From positions 176,778-240,777 of the forward strand of contig DIYL01000061.1 of the NCBI GenBank assembly GCA_002428985.1: a DNA stretch of 64,000 nt, given 5' to 3'. Both the position numbers and the translations under genes were made by a program. The notes below the pieces were generated by a model that was not told the origin of the DNA, ran no database searches, and saw nothing but the letters and a program-made list of their open reading frames with translations. The DNA is from Anaerolineales bacterium UBA6055. GTDB lineage: Bacteria > Chloroflexota > Anaerolineae > Aggregatilineales > Phototrophicaceae. Below, piece by piece: positions 9,008 through 17,892 of this stretch. Positions within the stretch are counted from its first letter, which is position 1; every line of letters begins with the position of its first letter.

Positions 9008-10303
9008 ATGGCTACTGCTATCGAACGACCCACTGCATTCCACTTGATGACCAAACCGCGCGGTGCAATTTGCAACCTTGATTGTAAATATTGTTATTTT
9101 TTGTCGAAAGAAAAACTCTACCCCAATAGCAACTTCCGTATGTCGGAAAACTTGCTCGAAGAATACATCCGGCAATACATTCACGCCCAACAAATTAATG
9201 ACGTTAGCTTTGCATGGCAAGGTGGCGAACCGACATTGATGGGTGTGGACTTTTTCCGTATGGCTGTCCGCTACCAACAAAAACATAAAAAGCCCAATAT
9301 GACGGTGGCGAATGCTCTACAGACTAACGCCGTAACGCTGGACGATGAATGGTGCGAATTCTTTGCTGAGAATAACTTCCTGATCGGTGTCAGCTTGGAT
9401 GGTCCTAAAGATATTCATGATTTTTATCGTGTCGATAAAGGTGGACAACCGACATTTGATAAAGTGATGGCAGGGATACGCCTCCTGCAAAAGTACAATG
9501 TCGAATTCAATATTCTGACAACTGTCCATGCCGCCAACGAAAAACGCGGACTAGAGCTATACAAATTCATGCGTGATGAAGTCGGGACACAATTTATCCA
9601 ATTTATCCCGATTGTCGAGCTTGATAATGACACCGGTTATCAAGAAGGCGATAAAGTGACTGATCGCTCCGTCACAGCCGAAGGCTACGGACAATTCCTT
9701 ATCGAGATGTATGAGGAATGGGTACGGCATGATGTCGGCAAAGTCTTCGTGCAAATATTTGATATTGCGCTGGCGGGTTATACCGGAAATGCACCGGGAC
9801 TCTGTATCTTTGATGAAACCTGTGGTCTAGCCCTAGCGATGGAACATAATGGCGATGTGTATTCGTGTGATCACTATGTCGAGCCCGATTATAAACTCGG
9901 CAACATCATGGATATTCCGTTGGATGATATTGTTGTGATGGACAAGCAAGTCCAATTTGGTAAAGCCAAACGCGACACCTTGCCTCAATATTGCCTTGAT
10001 TGTGAGGTACGCTTTGTGTGTAATGGTGGATGTCCAAAAAACCGCTTTATCCAAACACCCGATGGCGAAGAGGGACTGAATTATCTATGTGCGGGGTATC
10101 GTGCCTTTTTCAACCATGTACGCCCAACCATGAACTTCATGGCAAACGAACTTGCGCAACGTCGTCCACCTGCCAATGTCATGTTCCAGATGGCGCGTTA
10201 CGACGACGAGCTAGAAAAAGCCTTTGCGCGTGCCGGACGTAATGATCCGTGCCCATGTGGGAGTGGTAAGAAGTTCAAAAAATGTCACGGACGCCGCCGT
10301 TAA
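9008..10303 (+). CDS. Anaerobic sulfatase-maturating enzyme-like radical SAM/SPASM protein with SEC-C tail
   Basis: The product is 431 aa. The radical SAM cluster motif is C22xxxC26xxC29 (ICNLDCKYCYF), preceded by the family-typical FHLMTKPRGA. The middle and end carry the SPASM cysteines (CIFDETC, CDHY, YCLDCEVRFVCNGGCPKN) that hold two auxiliary iron-sulfur clusters. These enzymes oxidise a Cys or Ser of a sulfatase to formylglycine without oxygen. The last 20 residues (RNDPCPCGSGKKFKKCHG) are a SEC-C zinc motif, which may bind protein or nucleic acid. No sulfatase is encoded in this window, so the substrate could be elsewhere or could be a peptide. It is convergent with dprA (11-base gap). 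Confidence 0.92.
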   Translation: MATAIERPTAFHLMTKPRGAICNLDCKYCYFLSKEKLYPNSNFRMSENLLEEYIRQYIHAQQINDVSFAWQGGEPTLMGVDFFRMAVRYQQKHKKPNMTVANALQTNAVTLDDEWCEFFAENNFLIGVSLDGPKDIHDFYRVDKGGQPTFDKVMAGIRLLQKYNVEFNILTTVHAANEKRGLELYKFMRDEVGTQFIQFIPIVELDNDTGYQEGDKVTDRSVTAEGYGQFLIEMYEEWVRHDVGKVFVQIFDIALAGYTGNAPGLCIFDETCGLALAMEHNGDVYSCDHYVEPDYKLGNIMDIPLDDIVVMDKQVQFGKAKRDTLPQYCLDCEVRFVCNGGCPKNRFIQTPDGEEGLNYLCAGYRAFFNHVRPTMNFMANELAQRRPPANVMFQMARYDDELEKAFARAGRNDPCPCGSGKKFKKCHGRRR

Positions 10304-10314
10304 ATATAGCTTGT

Positions 10315-11175
10315 CTATCCAACGATAAAATCTAGAGCTAAGTCACGCGGGATGATGATTGCCCCGTCTTCAATCAGTTGTTGATTACCGGATGCGGGCA
10401 AATCAAGGGTATACACTCTGCGCCCTTGTTCCTGAGCGCGTTTTGCAGCATGCATTGCGCCCCCGTCTTTATCCGATTCAATCACAATCACGCCTTGGCT
10501 CATCCCGCTGATAATCCGATTGCGCGAGACTAAACGTTGGACGTTGGTCTGTAGATTGGGGTGTATCTCACTAATGAGCGCACCCGATTGACGCGTCAAC
10601 ATCGAGATGCGTTTGTTTTGGGGTGGATAGACATTGAGGACGCCACTGCCCAAGACCGCAATCGTTGTACCACCACCTTGCGCCTGAATCGCTCCTGTAT
10701 GAGCGGCAGCATCAATTCCTAATGCCAATCCACTGACAATTGTGAAGCCTTCACGCGCGAGTTTTGCAGCTAATTGCATCGTTAGGAATTTAGCTGGTTG
10801 CGATGGGCGACGCGTCCCGACAATCGCCATCGTTTGTGCCCAGAGGTCGTTATACCACTGCCCACGGACAAACAAAGTTGGAGGGAAATCTGGGATTGAT
10901 TTTAAGGGCTCTGGATATAAATCATCAAACATCGTGATGATCCCGACACCTTGTCGTTCCCATTGAGGGATGTCCTCTGCCAGTTGTTCGAGGTTAATGA
11001 GTGTGATGTCGCGGGCAATTTTTTCGCCGATACCTTCTACTTGCATCAAGTCCTCTTCGTCGGCATCAAAGATGGCATCTAGGTCTTTATCAAAATGCTC
11101 AAGCAACTTAAAGAGTGTCTTCGCCCCAATATGACGTGATAAGCTAAGTCCGACCCATTGTACTTTTTTATCCAT
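10315..11175 (-). CDS. dprA: DNA-processing protein DprA
   Basis: The product is 286 aa. An N-terminal helix-hairpin-helix-like part (residues 35-50, LMQVEGIGEKIARDI) precedes the Rossmann-like DprA core, with AIVGTRRPS, IVSGLALGIDAAAHTGAI, a GSG near the middle and the RNRIISGMSQGVIVIES segment that contacts single-stranded DNA. DprA loads RecA on incoming DNA in natural transformation. The C-terminal winged helix found in some homologues is absent, giving a short form. AAGG lies ten bases before the ATG. A helix-turn-helix gene lies 49 bases upstream on the same strand and may share its transcript. Confidence 0.94.
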   Translation of the reverse strand: MDKKVQWVGLSLSRHIGAKTLFKLLEHFDKDLDAIFDADEEDLMQVEGIGEKIARDITLINLEQLAEDIPQWERQGVGIITMFDDLYPEPLKSIPDFPPTLFVRGQWYNDLWAQTMAIVGTRRPSQPAKFLTMQLAAKLAREGFTIVSGLALGIDAAAHTGAIQAQGGGTTIAVLGSGVLNVYPPQNKRISMLTRQSGALISEIHPNLQTNVQRLVSRNRIISGMSQGVIVIESDKDGGAMHAAKRAQEQGRRVYTLDLPASGNQQLIEDGAIIIPRDLALDFIVG

Positions 11176-11224
11176 GTATAACCTTCTTTATGTTGCCCAA
11201 ATAGTCATCATCCGCAAATAGATA

Positions 11225-11848
11225 TTAGTCTTCTTCGTAGTATTCAACAATCGATAGCAACATCGTATTCATAAATGTGTTGACTTGTCGTAAGAGTGTT
11301 GCCCATTCGGATGAATTGCTCGGTTGCGAAAGTTCCGACCACGTTAGGATGGAGTTCACGACAAAATCACTAAAGTAGAAAAATCCACGCAATGCCTGCG
11401 GGAGCGACACATCGTCTTTTACAAGATGTTCGGCATATTCTTTACCGATTAGGATCGCCTGTGCGAGTTGTTCATCCGGTGCGCCACTAGCCACATATGC
11501 CCGAATCGCTTCTAATACCCGTCGCCCTTCTTCGCGCATGTGCATTTTGGTCTCGGTACTCATCGCGGTGTACCATTGCGCGTTTTCGAGGTTATCTGTG
11601 CCGACTTGCATGCGGGTCTGACCAAGCGCATTTTGGATAATTACTTTGACCTCTAATGGTTGTAGTTCGCCCTGTGATGATGCATAGGTTTTGAGGTCTT
11701 GGACGTTAAATCGGCGGTGTTTTCCGGCGGTGCGACGAAATGGGATTTTGCCATCATCTGCCCAGTTGCGGACGGTTGCCGGATGTACTCCCAGAATCTC
11801 GGCGGCGCGTCGCAAGCTGACCCATTCATTAGTTTCATTTTTGTTCAT
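11225..11848 (-). CDS. Excisionase/MerR-type helix-turn-helix regulator
   Basis: The product is 207 aa. Residues 8-55 (VSLRRAAEILGVHPATVRNW followed by GKIPFRRTAGKHRRF) form a MerR/excisionase-like winged helix-turn-helix, with the GKHRRF end typical of the family. The remaining 150 residues are helical with no recognisable cofactor site and could be an effector or dimerisation part (FFYFSDFVVNSILTWSEL). It is probably a DNA-binding regulator. It lies upstream of dprA on the same strand, so a link to competence control is possible but unproven. Confidence 0.85.
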   Translation of the reverse strand: MNKNETNEWVSLRRAAEILGVHPATVRNWADDGKIPFRRTAGKHRRFNVQDLKTYASSQGELQPLEVKVIIQNALGQTRMQVGTDNLENAQWYTAMSTETKMHMREEGRRVLEAIRAYVASGAPDEQLAQAILIGKEYAEHLVKDDVSLPQALRGFFYFSDFVVNSILTWSELSQPSNSSEWATLLRQVNTFMNTMLLSIVEYYEED

Positions 11849-12010
11849 TGGTATGGTCTTTATGTTATTTGCTGGCTGTATAGATATTGTATATTATGAT
11901 CGCACAGTTGACCATTGATCGCAACACAAGGGCACGTCCCAAGATGGACATATTGGAGAGCTTGGGACAAGCACAGGATGCGCCTATCCCAGTAATTTTA
12001 ATGTGAGAGT

Positions 12011-13216
12011 TTAATCGTCGTCGGAAAACATCCAGCGGAGTGCGTTCACGAACTCGCCTTGCCACATTTCATAATCGTGACCGGATACCCATTGTGAGAA
12101 ACTCGCGTCAACACCGAGCAATAGTAGTGTAAAGAATGCGCGTTGATTTTCAGTATAGATTGAGGTTTCGAGTGTGCCTGCTAACAAGTAATAATCAGCA
12201 TCAATCTGGGTCCGTCCACTAAGCGTTGGGCGTTGTGGTGATGAGAACGAAATCACATTGCCAAAAACTTCGGGTTGACGCACGCCAGTGTTACCAGCAA
12301 AGGTCGCACCTATCGAAAAACCAAAGAGTGCTTTATCGTCTGGATCTTCTGATGCACCCCAGCCTAATTCTGACCAACGCACGATATATTCGGTGAAGAA
12401 AGTTTCATGCGCTTCGTAGACTTCGTCATTAAATCCAAGCATATATTCTTCTAAACGTTGTAAGCGACCGTAGTTCGAACTTGAACTATGGACACCCATG
12501 ATTAATATCGGCGGGATAACCCCATCACGCATGAGTGGTTCAGCGACGCTTGCAAAAGAGCGAAGATTCTCACCGTTGGCCATATAGACGATTGGATAGG
12601 TATTGGTGCGATCATAATTTGGTGGTACATAGGTCGACACTAATCGCATCGCATCCATAGACGGGCTATAGAGGTAATTTGTGTAGATATAACCATCTAG
12701 CGACATCTGAGGGCGGTCGGGAGCGAGTGGCCCACGCCATATATTATGACTAGATGGTAGGAATGTAATTCTATCACCGCGTCGTTCACCGATGATGTGG
12801 GTGATAACCGCATAATTTAGGTTTTTAATCCGCAAGGAAGCAACCCAATAATCACTGTTACCAACAGGGAGGAGTTCGGTTGAGACACCACCGCGTAACA
12901 CAACATCATCAACTCTTCCACGATAGGCAAAGTTGAGGGTGTCGCCATCTTGCCAGACGGCGGTCTGTCGAGCACCGAGTTGGTCTTGTAATTCTTCGAT
13001 TGTCCAATCGCGATTTACACGGCACAATGCACCTGTTGATGGACACCATGGCGCAAAATCGGCATTTGCGTCTTCGTTTATCTGTAAACTATGGGCGGGA
13101 ATTCCATCCGGTGGTGGAAATTCGTTGGCGGTCACGGTCATGGGCAAGAGTAATAAAACACCTGCAAACAAAATCAATATAAAACGTGGGGTTAGTAAGG
13201 GCTTTATTGTTGTCAT
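12011..13216 (-). CDS. Secreted esterase of the enterochelin-esterase-like alpha/beta hydrolase family
   Basis: The product is about 401 aa from the chosen ATG at 13216. A longer reading starts at a TTG at 13267, but the signal peptide (TTIKPLLTPRFILILFAGV...TVTA) begins right after the ATG, which has GTGGAA upstream. An early-set-like N-terminal beta domain is followed by the hydrolase domain: YPIVYMANGE, the nucleophile elbow GFSIG and a late His in GHDYEMW. This order fits Fes/IroE-type and feruloyl-esterase-like enzymes (Esterase_D). It is exported and acts outside the membrane. The substrate is unknown. It is followed on the same strand by the helix-turn-helix gene. Confidence 0.85.
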   Translation of the reverse strand: MTTIKPLLTPRFILILFAGVLLLLPMTVTANEFPPPDGIPAHSLQINEDANADFAPWCPSTGALCRVNRDWTIEELQDQLGARQTAVWQDGDTLNFAYRGRVDDVVLRGGVSTELLPVGNSDYWVASLRIKNLNYAVITHIIGERRGDRITFLPSSHNIWRGPLAPDRPQMSLDGYIYTNYLYSPSMDAMRLVSTYVPPNYDRTNTYPIVYMANGENLRSFASVAEPLMRDGVIPPILIMGVHSSSSNYGRLQRLEEYMLGFNDEVYEAHETFFTEYIVRWSELGWGASEDPDDKALFGFSIGATFAGNTGVRQPEVFGNVISFSSPQRPTLSGRTQIDADYYLLAGTLETSIYTENQRAFFTLLLLGVDASFSQWVSGHDYEMWQGEFVNALRWMFSDDD

Positions 13217-13326
13217 TATGTTCCACAAGAATAATTTAGCAGACACACTTATTGTATGCGCAATCAACGAAGCAGGTCAATAACCATAGAGCTTTTAATT
13301 TAATGAATCTAGCTAAGATACAAGCT

Positions 13327-14892
13327 TTACGGCATATCGCGTAGAAGCTGACCTATATCCCATACCAATAACTGCCCATCAAATACGGTCGATAATAGCT
13401 GGGTGCTGTTGTTGGTGAATTGCAAATCATTGACGTGTCCGGTTGGATGACCTTTAAGCAACAGTTCTTCGTCAGTCTCTAGATCCCACAAATAAATATC
13501 ATTCCAGTATGTTGCGGCGAAAAATCGACCATCCGGCGATACAGCACAAGCATCGCTCGCATTACGTGATAAATCAAGTTGCTTAATACGGGTTTTGCCA
13601 TCTTCATTGATGGGAACTTGCACGAGTTGCCCCGCAGACTGGGCTAGCAGAAGGCTTTCTCCTGATGGGTGAAATCTAATGCAGATAACATCTTGTTCAG
13701 GGGTTTCGGAGTCAATTAGGATTGCTTCATCAGAGCCAATCGTAGACAGATAGATTTTTCGTGGACGGTCAGTGGTTAATGCAACGACTTGATCGCTGTC
13801 CTGATGCCAATCGAACATGCCTGCATTATCATCAATCCCATTGAGTTGCCATATAGTGGTCATATCCGACCGACCCACCAAGTACACTGATGGCATCAAG
13901 CGATTCATCAGGATACTGTCTTCATTCGCAATCATCATAATGTTGCGCACATAATATTCAGTGTCAATTGTAGCAAACACCTCGCCCGCATCGACATCCC
14001 ACAGAACGGTCTCGTCCATATAAAAGACCGCTAACAAGCTACCATCCGCACTCAGGAGAAAATGGTCACGGTAGAGCAAGGGCTCGTCCGGCACAGTTAG
14101 AATCGGTGCATCCATATTAGCGGTATCGTAGACATAAACCACATCATTATCAAATTCGGTGACGGCAAAACGGGTACCGTTATAAGCAATTGAATAATGG
14201 ATAAGTGATGTCAAAAATGGTAAATCTGGTGCAATATCATGGAATTGATGTGTTTGTATGAGTGCCTCATCCCCAATCGATTCCAAGACCCAACCCAATG
14301 TTCCATTCAGATCAACTAACCACCAAACCTCATCTTCATTACATGTCGGAATATCACCCACCACTGTAGCAATATTACTCGCAGTGAGTTGTCCGAGTGC
14401 GACACCATCAAGACTACTCTCATCACGGAAGTTGACACGTTTGTCGCCTACAGCATGAATACGGTCGCCTTCTTCAAATTTTAAGGTGAGGTCTGGCGGA
14501 CACCCCTCGATAACGTCAGGAGTTGCTTCTGGTGGTGTATCCACACGGTCGACCCAATATTCAGTATCCGACCCTTGAACAACCCATCCGGTCACGTCAT
14601 CTACTGCGATTTGCCACCATGTATAGGCATCAGCACAGGTCGGGCCATCAAGCACTTCAAATGCTTGTCCTTCGTCGAGTTGTGTGATGAGCGTTGCGCC
14701 AAGTGTTGGGTTATCACGCATGCGTAATCCATCTCCGATGATGAGACCGTAGTCAGCATCAACCAAACGATGCGGTAAAGCGGATGGACAACTATCCTCA
14801 TCTTGTGTGTGGCTTACGGACAAATTGGCGAACAGAAAGATTAGGATTGCAGTACACATCAATATAGGACTTAGGCGCAGGGCAGACCTCAT
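13327..14892 (-). CDS. Secreted SH3b and WD40-like beta-propeller protein
   Basis: The product is 521 aa. Residues 1-29 are a signal peptide. Two bacterial SH3 domains follow (about 35-110, GLRMRDNPTLGATLITQLDEG, and about 125-195, VNFRDESSLDGVALGQL), each ending in a W-rich strand and GWV. Residues 210-521 hold WD40-like blades (CAVSPDGRFFAATYWNDIYL, LQFTNNSTQLLSTVFDGQLL). Such proteins usually bind cell wall or other proteins outside the cell. There is no catalytic motif. The upstream lipoprotein gene (69-base gap, same strand) may be in the same unit. Confidence 0.85.
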   Translation of the reverse strand: MRSALRLSPILMCTAILIFLFANLSVSHTQDEDSCPSALPHRLVDADYGLIIGDGLRMRDNPTLGATLITQLDEGQAFEVLDGPTCADAYTWWQIAVDDVTGWVVQGSDTEYWVDRVDTPPEATPDVIEGCPPDLTLKFEEGDRIHAVGDKRVNFRDESSLDGVALGQLTASNIATVVGDIPTCNEDEVWWLVDLNGTLGWVLESIGDEALIQTHQFHDIAPDLPFLTSLIHYSIAYNGTRFAVTEFDNDVVYVYDTANMDAPILTVPDEPLLYRDHFLLSADGSLLAVFYMDETVLWDVDAGEVFATIDTEYYVRNIMMIANEDSILMNRLMPSVYLVGRSDMTTIWQLNGIDDNAGMFDWHQDSDQVVALTTDRPRKIYLSTIGSDEAILIDSETPEQDVICIRFHPSGESLLLAQSAGQLVQVPINEDGKTRIKQLDLSRNASDACAVSPDGRFFAATYWNDIYLWDLETDEELLLKGHPTGHVNDLQFTNNSTQLLSTVFDGQLLVWDIGQLLRDMP

Positions 14893-14960
14893 TTAGACTT
14901 CACTACGATAACTATAGTACAGTTACTAAATATGAGCCAAAACGGAATCAGTATGCCTAT

Positions 14961-15404
14961 TTATTCGCGTGGGATAACTTCCAGATTAATCACCATTTCG
15001 TCACTGCGTGTCTCATCCTCACGATAGGCAACTGCGGATAACACATGAAAACCTTCGCCCTGTGCCAACCAATTCATCGTGACGCGGTATTGGGTTTGCG
15101 TACCACTGACAACCGTACTCTCATTGAGTAAGCCCCCATCAAGGTACAACTCAATCCGCTTGATGCCTTGCGATGCATCGGTCGCGAGTATATCAATATC
15201 AAAATTTGTCCCGACAAAGACCTGTTGATTATTAGGTGGTGAAAGAATTTCAACAGTTGGAATATCAGGGGTTGGAACAGGTGTTGCTTGTGGTGTACCG
15301 AGGTTACAGGCGGTCAAGGTCAGTAGCCCGATACATAGCATCATCAGTTGCGTTGTTATTCTAGACATATGGGTCATATTCCTGATTCTTTGAATTCTAG
15401 CCAT
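14961..15404 (-). CDS. Lipoprotein with an Ig-like domain
   Basis: The product is 147 aa. A signal peptide ends in a lipobox LLTLTAC, so the mature protein would be lipid-anchored at the Cys near residue 33. After a Thr/Pro linker comes one Ig-like beta domain (PTVEILSPPNNQQVFVGTNF, IKRIELYLDGGLL), the Big_9-like fold found in secreted adhesion or enzyme-accessory proteins. Met10 and Met13 are alternative starts with AGGA nearby. It is next to the SH3b/WD40 gene on the same strand. Confidence 0.8.
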   Translation of the reverse strand: MARIQRIRNMTHMSRITTQLMMLCIGLLTLTACNLGTPQATPVPTPDIPTVEILSPPNNQQVFVGTNFDIDILATDASQGIKRIELYLDGGLLNESTVVSGTQTQYRVTMNWLAQGEGFHVLSAVAYREDETRSDEMVINLEVIPRE

Positions 15405-15837
15405 GGTTTAGCCTAAGACAGCTTATAAAGCAGGTCAGTATAATCTGTAGTCATTATATTTTAAGGACAAAAAATAAGCGTTAGAATTTATTCTAGCGAG
15501 GGTTCCATCACAATACTATTCATTATGTTTTACCAGAGACAATTGGCGTTGTCTGGTATGCAAAAAAATGAACTGTGCCTGACGGAATTTCAAAAAGGCT
15601 CAGATTTGAAACTTTGGATCAGGCACAAGTTCTCAATCCACTTATTATTATGCGATTTTATAGCCTAATTTGCAAGCGATAAGTCATAATCCGAGGGTGA
15701 GGATTTGGTAGAGAGCTATGTAAATCCCGCATTTAGTAAGGGGTGCGCCAATTTAGGTAAAATGTCCTAAATTTAGGATACCCTCTGTTAGATCGTGAGG
15801 AGTAGCGATTATCCCTACTCCCCAAGATGTGGATTGC
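15405..15837. other. Intergenic stretch with two small palindromes, no gene seen
   Basis: I see no convincing gene here. TGTGCCTGA at 15574-15582 is inverted at 15619-15627 (36-base loop), and TCCTAAATTTAGGA at 15765-15778 is a perfect 14-base palindrome preceded by another ATTTAGG. The latter could be an operator or a decayed repeat. A terminator hairpin lies at its right end (15799-15821). Confidence 0.5.
15799..15821 (-). terminator. Hairpin downstream of the M20 amidohydrolase gene
   Basis: GGAGTAG and CTACTCC are perfect inverted repeats with a nine-base loop, 17 bases past the stop of the minus-strand amidohydrolase gene. There is no clear T run, so it may be a weak terminator or a 3' end stabiliser. 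Confidence 0.5.
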
Positions 15838-17013
15838 TTATGCTTTGTCTTTTAAGAGGCGCACAGCACTTTCTGCGAGTACGGCTGCACCAACATGGAA
15901 TGCGTCTTCATTGATGTCAAAAATTGGGCTGTGATGCGGGCGGTTGAGCTTGTCATATTTCGCGCCGAGCATAATCATTGTACCGGGTGCTTTCTGTGAC
16001 ATATAGGAGAAGTCTTCCGCGCCCATCCCCGGTTTTCCTTCTTTGGTTTTATCTTCACCAATCAGGTCAACACTAACTTCACGCATCAGATCTGCAACTT
16101 CGGGATCGTTATACATGGATGGATACCCGCGTGAAATTTTCAGGGTATAGTCGCCACCAAATTGTTTCGCTAATGCAAACGCTTCTTCGAGCAATTTGTG
16201 TTGTTGACTGCGAACTTCTTCGGTATAGCTACGGATTGTACCCGTCAGTTTAACCTCATGTGGGATCACGTTCGGGGCGACACCAGCATGAATAGTGCCG
16301 ACAGTAATCACCGATGAGTCTGTTGGATTGAGGCGACGGGAACGGATTGCTTGAATGGCATTAATAACTTGTGCTTGTAGCCAAATTGGGTCAAGTCCGT
16401 TATGTGGCGATGCGCCGTGGGTGCCTTCACCGATGATTGTGCCTTCGAATGTATCCACTGCGGCGAGGGCATTACCGGGGGTTATCGAGACTTGTCCCAC
16501 TGGATCGGTACTAGAGACATGCAACGCAATCACTGCATCCAAGTCATCAGCTGCATTTTGCTCAACCATCAAGCTACCGCCACTATGTCCATCGGAGTCA
16601 CGCCATTTTTCTTCACTGGGTTGGAACAGCAGACGAATTTCCCCGGCTGGTAAATCATCCGATTCGGTCAGCATGCGGGCAACACCCAATAAGATTGCGG
16701 TATGGGCATCGTGTCCGCAGGCATGCATAATCCCCGGTGTTTGCGATTTATAAGGGACATCATTGGCTTCTTCGATGGGTAGCGCATCCATATCAGCACG
16801 GATACCCACTTTGGGCGATCCTTCACCAATACGAGCGACAATCCCTGTTTCGGCAACCCCAACTTCAACCTCAATGCCCATTTCCTTGAGGGTATCCGCT
16901 ACAAGGCGTGAGGTACGAGTTTCCTCAAAGCCGAGTTCGGGGTGCATATGAATATCACGTCGCCATTCGATAATTTGGCCTTCAATTTGTTTTGCTTTAT
17001 CTAAAAAACTCAT
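15838..17013 (-). CDS. M20D family amidohydrolase (N-acyl amino acid / hippurate hydrolase type)
   Basis: The product is 391 aa. The metal-site motifs of the M20D family are all present: MHPELGFEETRTS at the start, VGIRADMDALPI, MHACGHDAHTAIL (ligands in HACGHDAH), a LLFQPSEE-type Glu pair, the dimerisation domain with GTHGASPHNGLDPI, and GMGAEDFSYM near the end with HHSPIFDINEDA. It hydrolyses N-acyl or indole-amide type amino acid conjugates in the cytoplasm. GGAG lies eight bases before the ATG. It is a single gene. The exact acyl substrate is not predictable. Confidence 0.92.
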   Translation of the reverse strand: MSFLDKAKQIEGQIIEWRRDIHMHPELGFEETRTSRLVADTLKEMGIEVEVGVAETGIVARIGEGSPKVGIRADMDALPIEEANDVPYKSQTPGIMHACGHDAHTAILLGVARMLTESDDLPAGEIRLLFQPSEEKWRDSDGHSGGSLMVEQNAADDLDAVIALHVSSTDPVGQVSITPGNALAAVDTFEGTIIGEGTHGASPHNGLDPIWLQAQVINAIQAIRSRRLNPTDSSVITVGTIHAGVAPNVIPHEVKLTGTIRSYTEEVRSQQHKLLEEAFALAKQFGGDYTLKISRGYPSMYNDPEVADLMREVSVDLIGEDKTKEGKPGMGAEDFSYMSQKAPGTMIMLGAKYDKLNRPHHSPIFDINEDAFHVGAAVLAESAVRLLKDKA

Positions 17014-17203
17014 TACGTGTGCTCCGTTCGAAATAAATTATGAATGCACACGATTATAACCTATCAATTGCCATTTTGGTTGACCGTTTTTTATAAAACA
17101 TCAACAGTTTGCATGCCTCGATATTGGGTATGAAAATTTCAAAAATCGTACTTGCCTGCCCATTCTAGGGCAGACATAGTTACATCCCACAATCAAAGAT
17201 GTG

Positions 17204-17749
17204 TTAGATGCCTTGTGGTGGGAATTTTTCCTTGTAGTATGCCATCGACTTTGTAATTTCTTCACGAGCTTCTTCAGTATTACCCCATCCCAGATTATTG
17301 ACTTCCACGCCCTCTAGTTGTTTGTAGGTCATGAAGAAGTGGCGTACCTCGTTGACAAAGTGTTTAGGAACATCTTCAAATGATTGAATATGCTCAAAAT
17401 TAGGATCAGTTGCAGGTACCGCCAGAATTTTGTAATCTGGTTCGCCTTTATCAATCATCCGAAATACCCCTAACGTCCGCGCTTCGACCACACATCCGGG
17501 GAATGTCGCTTCGTTCATCATGACCAAAATATCGGTCGGATCGCCATCTTCAAAGTATGTCTGGGGAATAAATCCATAGTCACCGGGATAGTGCAAAGGG
17601 CTATATAACACCCGATCAAGCTTAATCACGCCGGCGTTCTTGCTGTATTCGTATTTGTTACGACTTCCTTTAGGTGTTTCGATAACGGCATAGACAATTT
17701 CAGGTGCATTAGAGCCGGATTGAAGATTATGCCAAAGATGAAGGGTCAT
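17204..17749 (-). CDS. ppa: Inorganic pyrophosphatase (soluble, family I)
   Basis: The product is 181 aa. It hydrolyses pyrophosphate to two phosphates, pulling biosynthetic reactions forward. Signature elements are IETPKGSRNKYEY, VLYSPLHYPGDYGFIPQTY and the metal-binding DGDPTDILV, with a VPATDPNF segment and KHFVNEVRHFFMTYKQLEG near the end. The size fits bacterial family I hexameric enzymes. AAGGATAATAAC precedes the ATG. It is divergent from the HtrA protease, with a 143-base shared upstream region. Confidence 0.95.
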   Translation of the reverse strand: MTLHLWHNLQSGSNAPEIVYAVIETPKGSRNKYEYSKNAGVIKLDRVLYSPLHYPGDYGFIPQTYFEDGDPTDILVMMNEATFPGCVVEARTLGVFRMIDKGEPDYKILAVPATDPNFEHIQSFEDVPKHFVNEVRHFFMTYKQLEGVEVNNLGWGNTEEAREEITKSMAYYKEKFPPQGI

Positions 17750-17892
17750 GTTATTATCCTTAATGTCTTAAAAGAGTAGCGAAAAAGTACGGTTTCAGTT
17801 TACACTTAATTTACATGTTGTTCAGGGTTTTCTTATGCCTAACTGATATTTTTTGTAAACTAGAATAGTTGTATCTATCGAAAGGTCTTATT

